A stretch of 20,431 nucleotides of DNA from an uncultured Verrucomicrobiota bacterium. GTDB taxonomy: Bacteria > Verrucomicrobiota > Verrucomicrobiia > Limisphaerales > JADLHS01. The notes below the pieces were generated by a model, which saw only the letters and a program-made list of their open reading frames with translations, did no database searches and had not been told where the DNA came from. The DNA lies in NCBI GenBank assembly GCA_937894935.1, contig CALAYC010000212.1:1-20431 (forward strand), given 5' to 3'. A program made the position numbers and the translations under genes. Positions 6,894 through 13,842 of this stretch are shown here, piece by piece. Positions within the stretch are counted from its first letter, which is position 1; the number at the start of each line of letters is the position of its first letter.

Positions 6894-8255
6894 ATGCTGA
6901 ACTACATCTGGCTCGGCCTGATGGTATTGGCCGTGATGATCGGCATTGCCACCAATTCTCTCGACGCCATCGGCAAAGCTGCGTTCGAGCGCGCCGAATA
7001 CGCTGTGATGAAGCTCGCGCTGCCGCTTGCCGGCATCATGGCGCTCTGGCTCGGCGTCATGCGCCTTGCTGAAAAAGCCGGCCTCATTCAAATCATGGCG
7101 CGCGCATTGCGCCCGCTGATGAAATGGCTCTTCCCCGATGTGCCGGTCCAACATCCCGCCATGGGTTCGATGTTAATGAACATGGCGGCGAACATTCTCG
7201 GACTTTCCAACGCCGCCACGCCGCTCGGCATTCGCGCGATGAAAGATTTGGAAACGCTCAACCCGCGTCCCGGCGTTGCTTCCAACGCGATGTGCACCTT
7301 TCTCGCGGTGAATACGAGTTCCATTCAGCTTATTCCGGCCACGGCGGTGGCGGTACTGGCGGTTGCGGGGGCGACGAATCCTTCATCCATCGTCAGCACC
7401 GCAATTATGGCGACGATTTGTTCAACGGTTGCCGGTATTGTTGCAGTGAAGTTATTGGAAAAAACTCCGGGCTATCGATTGCCCCCACTTCCTGCGGAAG
7501 CGGGTAAGGCGGGCAGTCCACAGCCCGCCGACAACGCCAATAAAACAGCCGCTGCAGAGGGAACAACGCCTCCTCTCGTCGAAGAACCGGCTCCCCTTAA
7601 ACCGTTCGGTTGGCTGGCGCTGGCGATTTTTGGCGGCTTCTTTGTCTGGGCTTTTATGCGCGTTGGTTTCCCGGAAACACTCAATTACGAAACCTCCGCT
7701 GATCTGGCGCAGAAAAACGGATTTCTGCGGACACTTCACGCCATTTCAATTCTCGCGATTCCGTTTCTACTCTCGTTCTTCCCGCTCTACGCCGCCTTGC
7801 GTCGCGTCAACGTTTACGAAGAATTTGTCGAAGGCGCCAAAGAAGGTTTCAAAACGTCCGTGATGATCATTCCGTATCTCGTCGCGATTCTGGTCGCCAT
7901 CGGCATGTTTCGCGAAGCGGGCGGAATCGAAATGATTACCAAAGCGATCAAACCGGCGCTCGATGCAGTGGGTTTCCCGACCGAACTGCTGCCCATGTGT
8001 CTCGTTCGCCCGCTTAGTGGCAGCGGCACACTCGGTTTATTCTCTGACCTCGTGAAAGAACACGGTCCAGACAGTCTGATTGCGCTGACGGCGGGAACAA
8101 TCTTCGGCAGCACAGAAACGACGTTTTATGTCATCGCGGTTTACTTCGGTGCGGTCGGCGTCAAACGCACCCGTCACGCCGTGCCTGCGGGGTTGATTGC
8201 GGATGCGGTGGGCATTATTGCTTCGATTATTATCTGTCGCTTGATGTTTACCTGA
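6894..8255 (+). CDS. SpmA-SpmB fusion (nucleoside-recognition/Gate domain membrane protein)
   Basis: A 453-residue polytopic membrane protein combining homologues of Bacillus spore maturation proteins A and B, each with a Gate (nucleoside recognition) domain. The SpmA-like part, about 1-190, contains NMAANILGLSNAATPLG at 96-112 and the VNTSSIQLIPAT strand at 139-150. A soluble alanine/proline-rich linker spans about 195-236. The SpmB-like part, about 237-453, contains RPLSGSGTLG at 372-381 and GSTETTFYV at 405-413. SpmA and SpmB are separate genes in Bacillus and act in spore core dehydration; similar proteins are widespread in non-spore-formers, where the transported solute is unknown. The ATG at 6894 has no Shine-Dalgarno sequence; a GCTAGCCTC box lies only 5 nt upstream. 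The next gene is the sigma factor, after a hairpin with a T tract. Confidence 0.85.
   Translation: MLNYIWLGLMVLAVMIGIATNSLDAIGKAAFERAEYAVMKLALPLAGIMALWLGVMRLAEKAGLIQIMARALRPLMKWLFPDVPVQHPAMGSMLMNMAANILGLSNAATPLGIRAMKDLETLNPRPGVASNAMCTFLAVNTSSIQLIPATAVAVLAVAGATNPSSIVSTAIMATICSTVAGIVAVKLLEKTPGYRLPPLPAEAGKAGSPQPADNANKTAAAEGTTPPLVEEPAPLKPFGWLALAIFGGFFVWAFMRVGFPETLNYETSADLAQKNGFLRTLHAISILAIPFLLSFFPLYAALRRVNVYEEFVEGAKEGFKTSVMIIPYLVAILVAIGMFREAGGIEMITKAIKPALDAVGFPTELLPMCLVRPLSGSGTLGLFSDLVKEHGPDSLIALTAGTIFGSTETTFYVIAVYFGAVGVKRTRHAVPAGLIADAVGIIASIIICRLMFT
7508..7529. repeat. Palindrome inside the SpmA-SpmB linker
   Basis: Perfect 7-bp arms GGCGGGC (7508-7514) and GCCCGCC (7523-7529) flank an 8-nt AGTCCACA loop. 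The palindrome lies in the part of the gene that encodes the low-complexity linker (about residues 205-212), where an in-frame insertion would be tolerated. Confidence 0.45.
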
Positions 8256-8256
8256 T

Positions 8257-8309
8257 TCAATTGCGGATATCTGGTTGAATCCGCATTTATCTGCGGTTGA
8301 AATTTTTTT
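8257..8309 (+). terminator. Repeat-derived hairpins with T tract between spmAB and the sigma gene
   Basis: Two hairpins overlap. The first pairs GCGGAT (8263-8268) with ATCCGC (8279-8284). The second pairs CCGCA (8281-8285) with TGCGG (8292-8296) and is followed by seven T residues at 8303-8309, resembling an intrinsic terminator with a short stem. They share 8281-8284, so only one can form at a time. The block also looks like a degenerate tandem of an ATCTGCGGTTGAA-type dispersed repeat. It probably terminates spmAB or attenuates read-through into the sigma gene. Confidence 0.5.
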
Positions 8310-8346
8310 CGGATTTTGCTCCGTAGCGGCAGCCTATGGGTGAAAC

Positions 8347-10038
8347 ATGAACCAGCGGCAGTCTGATTTCGAGTGGTTGCAACAGTTCGCCCGGGCGGGA
8401 AACCAGTCCGCGTTTCGCGATCTCGTCCGCCGCCACATTGACCTTGTTTTTGCCACGGCATTGCGCAAGGTCGGCGATCCGGGTGGCGCAGAAGAGATAT
8501 CTCAGAATGTCTTCAGTGTGTTGGCACGTAAAGCGTGGCAATTCGCGCCGGACGATTCCCTGCCCGCGTGGCTGCATAAAACTGCGTTGCTTGAATCGCA
8601 AGCGTGGCTTCGGGGCGAGATGCGTCGGCGCCGTCGGGAGCAAACTGCCGCCGATCTCGGTACCACCATGAAAACTCCGGACGAACAACCTGCCTTTCGT
8701 GCCCTCGTTCCGTTGTTGGACGAAGCGTTGATGTCCTTGCGCGAAAAAGATCGGGAAGTGCTGTTGCTCCGTTATTACGAGAGCCAATCGTTGAAGGAAG
8801 TCGGCACGGCCTTGGGCGTCAGCGACGACACTGCGCAAAAGCGGGTGAAAACCGCACTGGAGAAACTTTCGCAGTTCTTCCAGCGTCGCGGCTTTAAAAG
8901 TGCCACCGTGGCAGCCACGACTGCCGTATTACAACACACCGCTTCGTCCGCGACTACCGCGACGGTTTCCGTGGTGTTCAACACCGCACTGCAAGCCGCT
9001 CCACCGGCGTTTGTCGGCATCGGCGCTTGGCTGGTGCGTTTCGCGAGCCTGACGAAGCTGCAGACGGCCGCGGTCTGTGTCGCCGTGAGCGCGATTCCCG
9101 TGGCATGGCAGATTTCCGAACACCGCGAAGCCGAAGCGGAATTGCGTCAGATGCAGAATCAGGTCGTCGCCGTGCAAAATGAAATCGAGATGCTGCAGAC
9201 CGAGACGGTTCGCCTGACGGAAGTAACAGATCGCATGGAGGAATCTCTCGCTCGTTCACAGGAAGCGGCCGAGCGCGTTGCGGAAACGGAACAGCAGTTC
9301 GCCGCGTGGAAGGACTCGGTGCGCGCTCGCCTGTTTGCCGCCGATTACACGTGGCCGGATGATTTGCCTTTCGTGCGGATTCCCAAAGCGGTGCTGCCGG
9401 AACTGGATGTTTATCAACCGGTGCAGTTGCCGGGTACTATTCGAACCGAAGCACGCGAGTTGCTCGGATTGACCCCGGCGGAACGCGAAGCAATGGAAGC
9501 TGCCGCGCAGAAACATTTCACCGCGATGGATGAACTGATCGAATCGCGCCGGTTCGGGACGAATCAAGCGCGTTACACCTGGGTGCCCAAAGACGCACTG
9601 GCGATGCAGGTTCTCAGTGTGCCGCCGTTGGGGGATGCTGTGGCCGAGCGCGCGGCAGAGTTGAAGGAAGCCTGGCGCTTGGTTCTGGGCGAGGAACGCT
9701 GGCCGATGATTGAGGCGCAGTTGCAGAATTCCGGCACGCACACGCTGCAACGGATCTTCAACCTCGACGGAGAAAGCAGCGGACAGGAAGTTGCCGTCTG
9801 GCTGCGACAACAGGATGGCATGTTGACGGTGGCCTATAGTTGGGGACGCGAGGGAACTTCTTTCAGCACTTCAGGACGCCCGCTGAGTCTGTTCTTACCG
9901 GATTCGCCGTCGGAATGGACGGGCCAATCCAATGAAGATTGGCTGGGTGGGTACAATTTACCAAGCGCGTTCACGCGTCCGATGTTGGCGTGGATTCAAC
10001 AGCAGGCGGAATTGCAATTGAAGAAAGGTGACCGATGA
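8347..10038 (+). CDS. ECF-type sigma factor with transmembrane/coiled-coil C-terminal extension
   Basis: A 563-residue protein, about three times the length of a minimal ECF sigma factor. Region 2 is about 10-95, with GNQSAFRDLVRRHIDLVF and AEEISQNVF, the form that binds RNA polymerase and the -10 element. Region 4 is about 120-178, ending in a helix-turn-helix around SLKEVGTALGVSDDTAQKRV. After an alanine/threonine-rich linker comes one hydrophobic segment (about 238-256). A predicted coiled coil follows (about 258-325), then a C-terminal domain (about 330-560). The layout implies a membrane-tethered sigma factor with its sensor domain outside the cytoplasm. The ATG at 8347 fits the family N terminus. 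The stop overlaps the next ATG in ATGA. Extended sigma factors are known in Verrucomicrobia and Planctomycetes; the ligand is unknown. Confidence 0.85.
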   Translation: MNQRQSDFEWLQQFARAGNQSAFRDLVRRHIDLVFATALRKVGDPGGAEEISQNVFSVLARKAWQFAPDDSLPAWLHKTALLESQAWLRGEMRRRRREQTAADLGTTMKTPDEQPAFRALVPLLDEALMSLREKDREVLLLRYYESQSLKEVGTALGVSDDTAQKRVKTALEKLSQFFQRRGFKSATVAATTAVLQHTASSATTATVSVVFNTALQAAPPAFVGIGAWLVRFASLTKLQTAAVCVAVSAIPVAWQISEHREAEAELRQMQNQVVAVQNEIEMLQTETVRLTEVTDRMEESLARSQEAAERVAETEQQFAAWKDSVRARLFAADYTWPDDLPFVRIPKAVLPELDVYQPVQLPGTIRTEARELLGLTPAEREAMEAAAQKHFTAMDELIESRRFGTNQARYTWVPKDALAMQVLSVPPLGDAVAERAAELKEAWRLVLGEERWPMIEAQLQNSGTHTLQRIFNLDGESSGQEVAVWLRQQDGMLTVAYSWGREGTSFSTSGRPLSLFLPDSPSEWTGQSNEDWLGGYNLPSAFTRPMLAWIQQQAELQLKKGDR

Positions 10039-10970
10039 AACGCATCATTCTGGCCATTCTCATCTTGAGCGCGGGAACGACCGTTTTTTGTGCACTGCGA
10101 CACAACGCTGGTCTCACTCGCGAAGCTTTGGTAGAGCAACAGCAAGTTTGGCAGTCCGCGACACAGCAGTTGGTGGACGTCCGGATCACGAAACAAAACA
10201 TCACCGAGCACTGGAGTGAAACGAAGCAACGGTTAGCGGCACAACCTCCGTTGCCGGCGCTCACGGAACTCGCAGCGAAAGTTCTCGCCGGGGCCGCTCC
10301 GGAAGATTTTTCCACCGCCGAGCGCGAACAACTGCTGGCGGAACTCGGCTTCCACTGGAACACCACAGGCGATTACCTCATCGTCAGCAAGAAGTCGCTC
10401 GAAGCTATTTCATTCCGCAGCATCCGGCATGCGGCGCTGACCGATGCCGCGCGCGCGGCTCTGGCGATTACTCCGGCGGAACAGACGGCCCTGGAGCAAA
10501 TGACCGCGCGGCTGGAAATCGAGCGGGCGGATTGGGCGAAAGCGCACGTGCAACGCGAAGAACCAAGTGGTCTGACTGTGGCCAAATACACGCTGCCAAT
10601 TGATGCCGCGTTGGGCCAAAGCCAGAGTAATTCCTTCACCGGAACCGTCCTGGCCACGTTAGGTGACGAACGCGGGAAATTATTCCGGGACAAGTCCTGG
10701 GGGTGGATGGACGCGATGGGCATGTTGAGCGGACCGGAAGCCGCTTACGCCAATCGTCCCACCACGCTGGAGGTTAAACGGTACGCGGCGGATCGCGACG
10801 ATCTCGGGTACACGTTGCAGCAAGGTTATAGCATGATGAGTTCATCCGTGTTGCCGTGGCAGCCGCTCCCGGAAGCCTTTCGGGCGGTGTTTCCCGGCGG
10901 CTGGCCGGAACTCGCGCAACGCGAAGGCTTCGAGTTGCCGAAAGAGTTCAAAGAAGTTCAAACGCGGTAA
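10035..10970 (+). CDS. Membrane-anchored partner resembling the sigma factor's C-terminal domain
   Basis: A 311-residue protein with an N-terminal hydrophobic segment (about 3-20) that acts as signal or anchor. A coiled-coil-like stretch covers about 27-70 and a soluble domain about 100-305. The soluble domain follows the same order of motifs as the preceding sigma factor extension. LAITPAEQTALEQM (143-156) matches LGLTPAEREAMEAA, VAKYTLP matches ARYTWVP, and LGDERGKLF (209-217) matches LGEERWPMI. LPEAFRAVF near the end matches LPSAFTRPM. Start codon and sigma stop codon overlap by 4 nt (ATGA), with GAAAGGTG just upstream as ribosome binding site, so expression is translationally coupled. It is likely a paralogous interaction partner or regulator. 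No domain name is known to me. Confidence 0.75.
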   Translation: MKRIILAILILSAGTTVFCALRHNAGLTREALVEQQQVWQSATQQLVDVRITKQNITEHWSETKQRLAAQPPLPALTELAAKVLAGAAPEDFSTAEREQLLAELGFHWNTTGDYLIVSKKSLEAISFRSIRHAALTDAARAALAITPAEQTALEQMTARLEIERADWAKAHVQREEPSGLTVAKYTLPIDAALGQSQSNSFTGTVLATLGDERGKLFRDKSWGWMDAMGMLSGPEAAYANRPTTLEVKRYAADRDDLGYTLQQGYSMMSSSVLPWQPLPEAFRAVFPGGWPELAQREGFELPKEFKEVQTR

Positions 10971-11006
10971 ACGCACGCGCTTCGCTTTCCGCCGCAGTCC
11001 ATGATT

Positions 11007-11020
11007 GCCAAACGTTTGGC
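11007..11020. other. 14-bp perfect palindrome between convergent genes
   Basis: GCCAAACGTTTGGC is self-complementary over all 14 bases and sits in the 56-bp gap between the convergent partner-protein and U32 genes. It could act as a bidirectional hairpin at both transcript ends. No long T tract is present on either side. Confidence 0.4.
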
Positions 11021-11026
11021 GAAAGT

Positions 11027-13690
11027 TTACCCCGCCAATTGGCCGCGCGTGACGCCGAGTTGATTCGTCAGCTTCAACTCGCGCCAGAGTTGGCCACCGG
11101 TAATTTCGCCGCGCAACAATTGGCGATACTTCGTGATGGTCTGTGTGACTTCCGCCGGGGTTTCGTTCAGAAACTCGACGCGGAAATGACACACGCCGAG
11201 CGCGAGCATGCGTTCCACGAATTCCGCACCGGTCTGCGCCTGCGAGTTGAATACCGTGTTGCGACAACCCACATCAGCTTTGAGCGGATGCAACGCCCCG
11301 ACGCGGTCGCGCAAACGCACGTCGTGTTTATCGCACGGGCGACCGCAGTCGCGGTAATCCTTGCCCTTGGACAGGAAGGCGCAGAACACGCAATGCTCCA
11401 TGTGAAACATCGGCATGTGCTGATGGATCGTAATCTCAAACCACTCAGGCGGCGCACCGGTGAGCAACGCTTCGAGCTGCTGCACGTTCAAGTCGTAACT
11501 CGTGGTGACGCGTTCCAGGCCGAACCGGTTTTTGAAATAATCCGCGGCGAAATGATTCGCAATGTTCAGCGAGAAATCACCGATGCGCCGGTCCTTCGCA
11601 AAAAACTTCAGGTGATCGTAATTGCGGACGAGGTAACCGTCGGCATTGCAGGAACGAACCTGTTCGAGCGTCCATTCTTCGCCGGTTTTGAAGATGCGCG
11701 GCGGCGCGACCCAGATGGTAGGGCGCGCCACTCCGTGCGGGCCGGACACCGCACACCCAAAAGCGGTGTGGAATGTCGTGACGGCCTCGCGATATTTCTT
11801 CGGGTCTTCGAAATCGCAATAGATTGTGCGAATGCCGCATTGCAACGCGGCGTCGAGCTGCGCGAGATCGCGGACGAGCACAATCAAGTGCGGTTCACCG
11901 TTCAGGCGTTGAGGCGCTGAGGAAATTTCAACTTCAGTTTTCTGCGTCTCTGCGTTTCTGCGGCGAGTTTCATTTATCGTCCAACGCTTCGGCGTGGCGC
12001 GTTGCCGTTCCAGTTCCGCCACAATCTCGCGGCGCAGACGATTCAACTCACTCACCGGTAACATCAACTCGCCCGAGAGATGATTTTGCAATTCGCCCAA
12101 CTTGAATGGTGTGCCGCCGAGGCGACCGAGTTGTTCGCGCAATCGTTCGGTGGTGAGCGGTTGTTTTTCCGCGGCGACCAGCGCGACGTTTGATTCCAAT
12201 TTCGCCACGTGACCGTCATCATCGCGCGCGATGAGCGTCAACGGTCTTCCAACCAACCCGTGCACTTCGAGGTGCAACGGACGTTGATAACGGATTTTAT
12301 CGCCTTCAAAACTCTGTCGCAGCCGACGATTCAATTCCGGGTCGTCGGTTTTCCAGACCTTGTCGCCGACGTGAACGCGGCGAAAGTTCACGTCGCCACG
12401 ACCAAATCCCAACCACGTTTCTTTACCGCGAGTGGTGACTTCGTAAACGCGTCCGCCTTCTTCGTCTTCTTCCGGTTTGCCGGCGTCGAACACCACGCCG
12501 TCGCCGGGTTTGAGCGGTGCGACCAGTTTGAGCATGACTTTTTCATCGGTCACGCGCGCAACTTCGCCGAGAAACACGCCGCGCTTTTTGCCGAAGCGCG
12601 CATGCACGAGTTTCTGATTATCAATCCCGCCGAACCAGCCCGTGAAGAGCCCACGCGAGAACGCCATCTCTAAATCGTATTTGGATTCACCGCTGCGACG
12701 CGGAGCCGCAGAGGTGGAAAAAGGTTCAGCTTTTCTCGGCGTTCCTGCGTCGCTGCGGTTCAAACTCAGTTTGTTCAGCGCCGCCCGGTAAACCCGCGTG
12801 ATGTTCGCGACGTATTCCGGCGACTTGAGCCGGCCTTCGATTTTCAACGAAGCCACTCCGGTGCGAACGAGTTCGGGTAAAACATCGAGGCCGGACAAAT
12901 CCTGCGGACTGAGCAGATAACGACGGTCGCCCAGCGGCACGGGGTGACCGTCAGAAATCAATTCATAAGGCATGCGACACGCCTGCGCGCATTCGCCACG
13001 ATTGGCAGAACGGCCACCGAGCGATTCGCTGGTCAGGCATTGACCCGAATACGCCACACACAACGCGCCATGAACAAAAACTTCCAGAGGCAACGCGGTT
13101 GATTGCGTTACTCCGGGTGCGTCGGTCGTGCTCAGAGTGGCTTCGACGGTCAAAGAATTGCTCGCTCTGCTTTGGGCATTTTGAATTTTCTCGATTTCTT
13201 TAATCGAACATTCGCGCGCAAGAACGACGAGATTGCAGCCGAGTTCACGGGCAAATTCCACTCCGGTCGCGCTGGTGACGGTCATTTGCGTGGACGCATG
13301 AATCGGAAAATCCGGCGATAGCGAGCGAATCAATCGACAGATACCGACATCCTGCACAATCGCCGCGTCCACGCCCGCAGCGATGATGGCGCGCAGATAT
13401 TCTTCTGCGTCGGCGAGTTCGTTTTCGAAGACGAGCGTGTTGAACGTGACGTAACCCTTCACGCCGCGGCGATGCAGAAACTCCATCAGCTTTGGCAAAT
13501 CCGCGACGGTGAAATTGTTCGCGCGCATCCGGGCGTTAAACTTTTCGAGCCCGAAATAAATCGCATCCGCACCATTCTCGACCGCGGCCTTGGCGCAATC
13601 CCAATCACCAGCAGGTGCGAGCAATTCCGGCAACGCCGGTTTGAGCGGCGGAGCAGAAACATCGTTTGGACTGGCGACAGATGTATTCAC
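11027..13690 (-). CDS. U32 family protein, RlhA-like (peptidase U32/DUF3656 architecture)
   Basis: An 887-residue member of the U32 'peptidase' family. Characterised relatives RlhA and TrhP are RNA hydroxylation enzymes (5-hydroxycytidine in 23S rRNA, 5-hydroxyuridine in tRNA). The N-terminal domain has PELLAPAGDWDCAKAAVENG (21-40) and GADAIYFG. The cluster motif HGALCVAYSGQC...ANRGECAQACR supplies C211, C218, C234 and C238, probable iron-sulfur ligands, and SLKIEGRLKSPEYV is at 281-294. A DUF3656-like middle follows. A further C-terminal domain has a second Cys-rich segment (HCVFCAFLSKGKDYRDCGRPC, near 765-785). E. coli RlhA is about 650 residues, so this is the long form. The start is GTG at 13690 without a clear ribosome site. 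Three low-complexity insertions lie near 170-199, 309-337 and 573-596; the last two are repeat-derived. Confidence 0.87.
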   Translation of the reverse strand: MNTSVASPNDVSAPPLKPALPELLAPAGDWDCAKAAVENGADAIYFGLEKFNARMRANNFTVADLPKLMEFLHRRGVKGYVTFNTLVFENELADAEEYLRAIIAAGVDAAIVQDVGICRLIRSLSPDFPIHASTQMTVTSATGVEFARELGCNLVVLARECSIKEIEKIQNAQSRASNSLTVEATLSTTDAPGVTQSTALPLEVFVHGALCVAYSGQCLTSESLGGRSANRGECAQACRMPYELISDGHPVPLGDRRYLLSPQDLSGLDVLPELVRTGVASLKIEGRLKSPEYVANITRVYRAALNKLSLNRSDAGTPRKAEPFSTSAAPRRSGESKYDLEMAFSRGLFTGWFGGIDNQKLVHARFGKKRGVFLGEVARVTDEKVMLKLVAPLKPGDGVVFDAGKPEEDEEGGRVYEVTTRGKETWLGFGRGDVNFRRVHVGDKVWKTDDPELNRRLRQSFEGDKIRYQRPLHLEVHGLVGRPLTLIARDDDGHVAKLESNVALVAAEKQPLTTERLREQLGRLGGTPFKLGELQNHLSGELMLPVSELNRLRREIVAELERQRATPKRWTINETRRRNAETQKTEVEISSAPQRLNGEPHLIVLVRDLAQLDAALQCGIRTIYCDFEDPKKYREAVTTFHTAFGCAVSGPHGVARPTIWVAPPRIFKTGEEWTLEQVRSCNADGYLVRNYDHLKFFAKDRRIGDFSLNIANHFAADYFKNRFGLERVTTSYDLNVQQLEALLTGAPPEWFEITIHQHMPMFHMEHCVFCAFLSKGKDYRDCGRPCDKHDVRLRDRVGALHPLKADVGCRNTVFNSQAQTGAEFVERMLALGVCHFRVEFLNETPAEVTQTITKYRQLLRGEITGGQLWRELKLTNQLGVTRGQLAG
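11903..11972. repeat. Dispersed-repeat-like segment in frame within the U32 gene (second)
   Basis: The stretch carries CTGCGTCTCTGCG followed by TTTCTGCGGCGAG, and before it the duplicated GGCGTTGA/GGCGCTGA. It is a tandem low-complexity pattern unlike the rest of the gene. On the coding strand it yields the polar residues RRRNAETQKTEVEISSAPQR near residues 576-595, between the DUF3656-like and C-terminal domains. It shares the CTGCGTC(T/G)CTGCG core with the element at 12685-12763. Confidence 0.5.
12685..12763. repeat. Palindromic repeat element in frame within the U32 gene (first)
   Basis: Arms ACCGCTGCGACGC (12689-12701) and GCGTCGCTGCGGT (12747-12759) are inverted repeats matching at 12 of 13 positions, separated by 45 nt. 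A second CTGCG/CGCAG set lies inside. The coding strand yields about 28 polar residues (309-337) that look like an insertion between YRAALNKLSL and KYDLEMAFSRGLFTG, both of which look like ordinary family sequence. The reading frame is kept. Confidence 0.6.
13094..13183 (-). other. Low-complexity insertion in the U32 protein without visible repeat
   Basis: Encodes residues 170-199, rich in Ser, Thr, Ala and Asn, between the RECSIKEIEKI helix and LPLEVFVHGALC, which are close together in typical U32 family members. No palindrome or tandem unit is visible here. Confidence 0.4.
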
Positions 13691-13842
13691 GATTTGGCGG
13701 AGCGTGTCATTGGACGCGCGGACCGGTTGCGGACCTTAGCATGATTGCGGGATGAAAACCAAGCAAGGCGGCGGACAAACTTCCGGCAGCCGCCCAGGTT
13801 TTCCCGCGTGACCGGCTTCCGGCGGTCTGGCAATGTCGCCGC

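Noticed and set aside
6894..8255. Evidence of sporulation from SpmA/SpmB homologues
   Set aside because: These families occur widely in non-spore-formers, and no other sporulation gene is in the window.
10856..11920. A 354-codon open frame on the plus strand opposite the U32 gene and the end of the sigma partner gene
   Set aside because: It is the antisense image of genes with clear family motifs; its translation is Arg/His-rich without recognisable domains.
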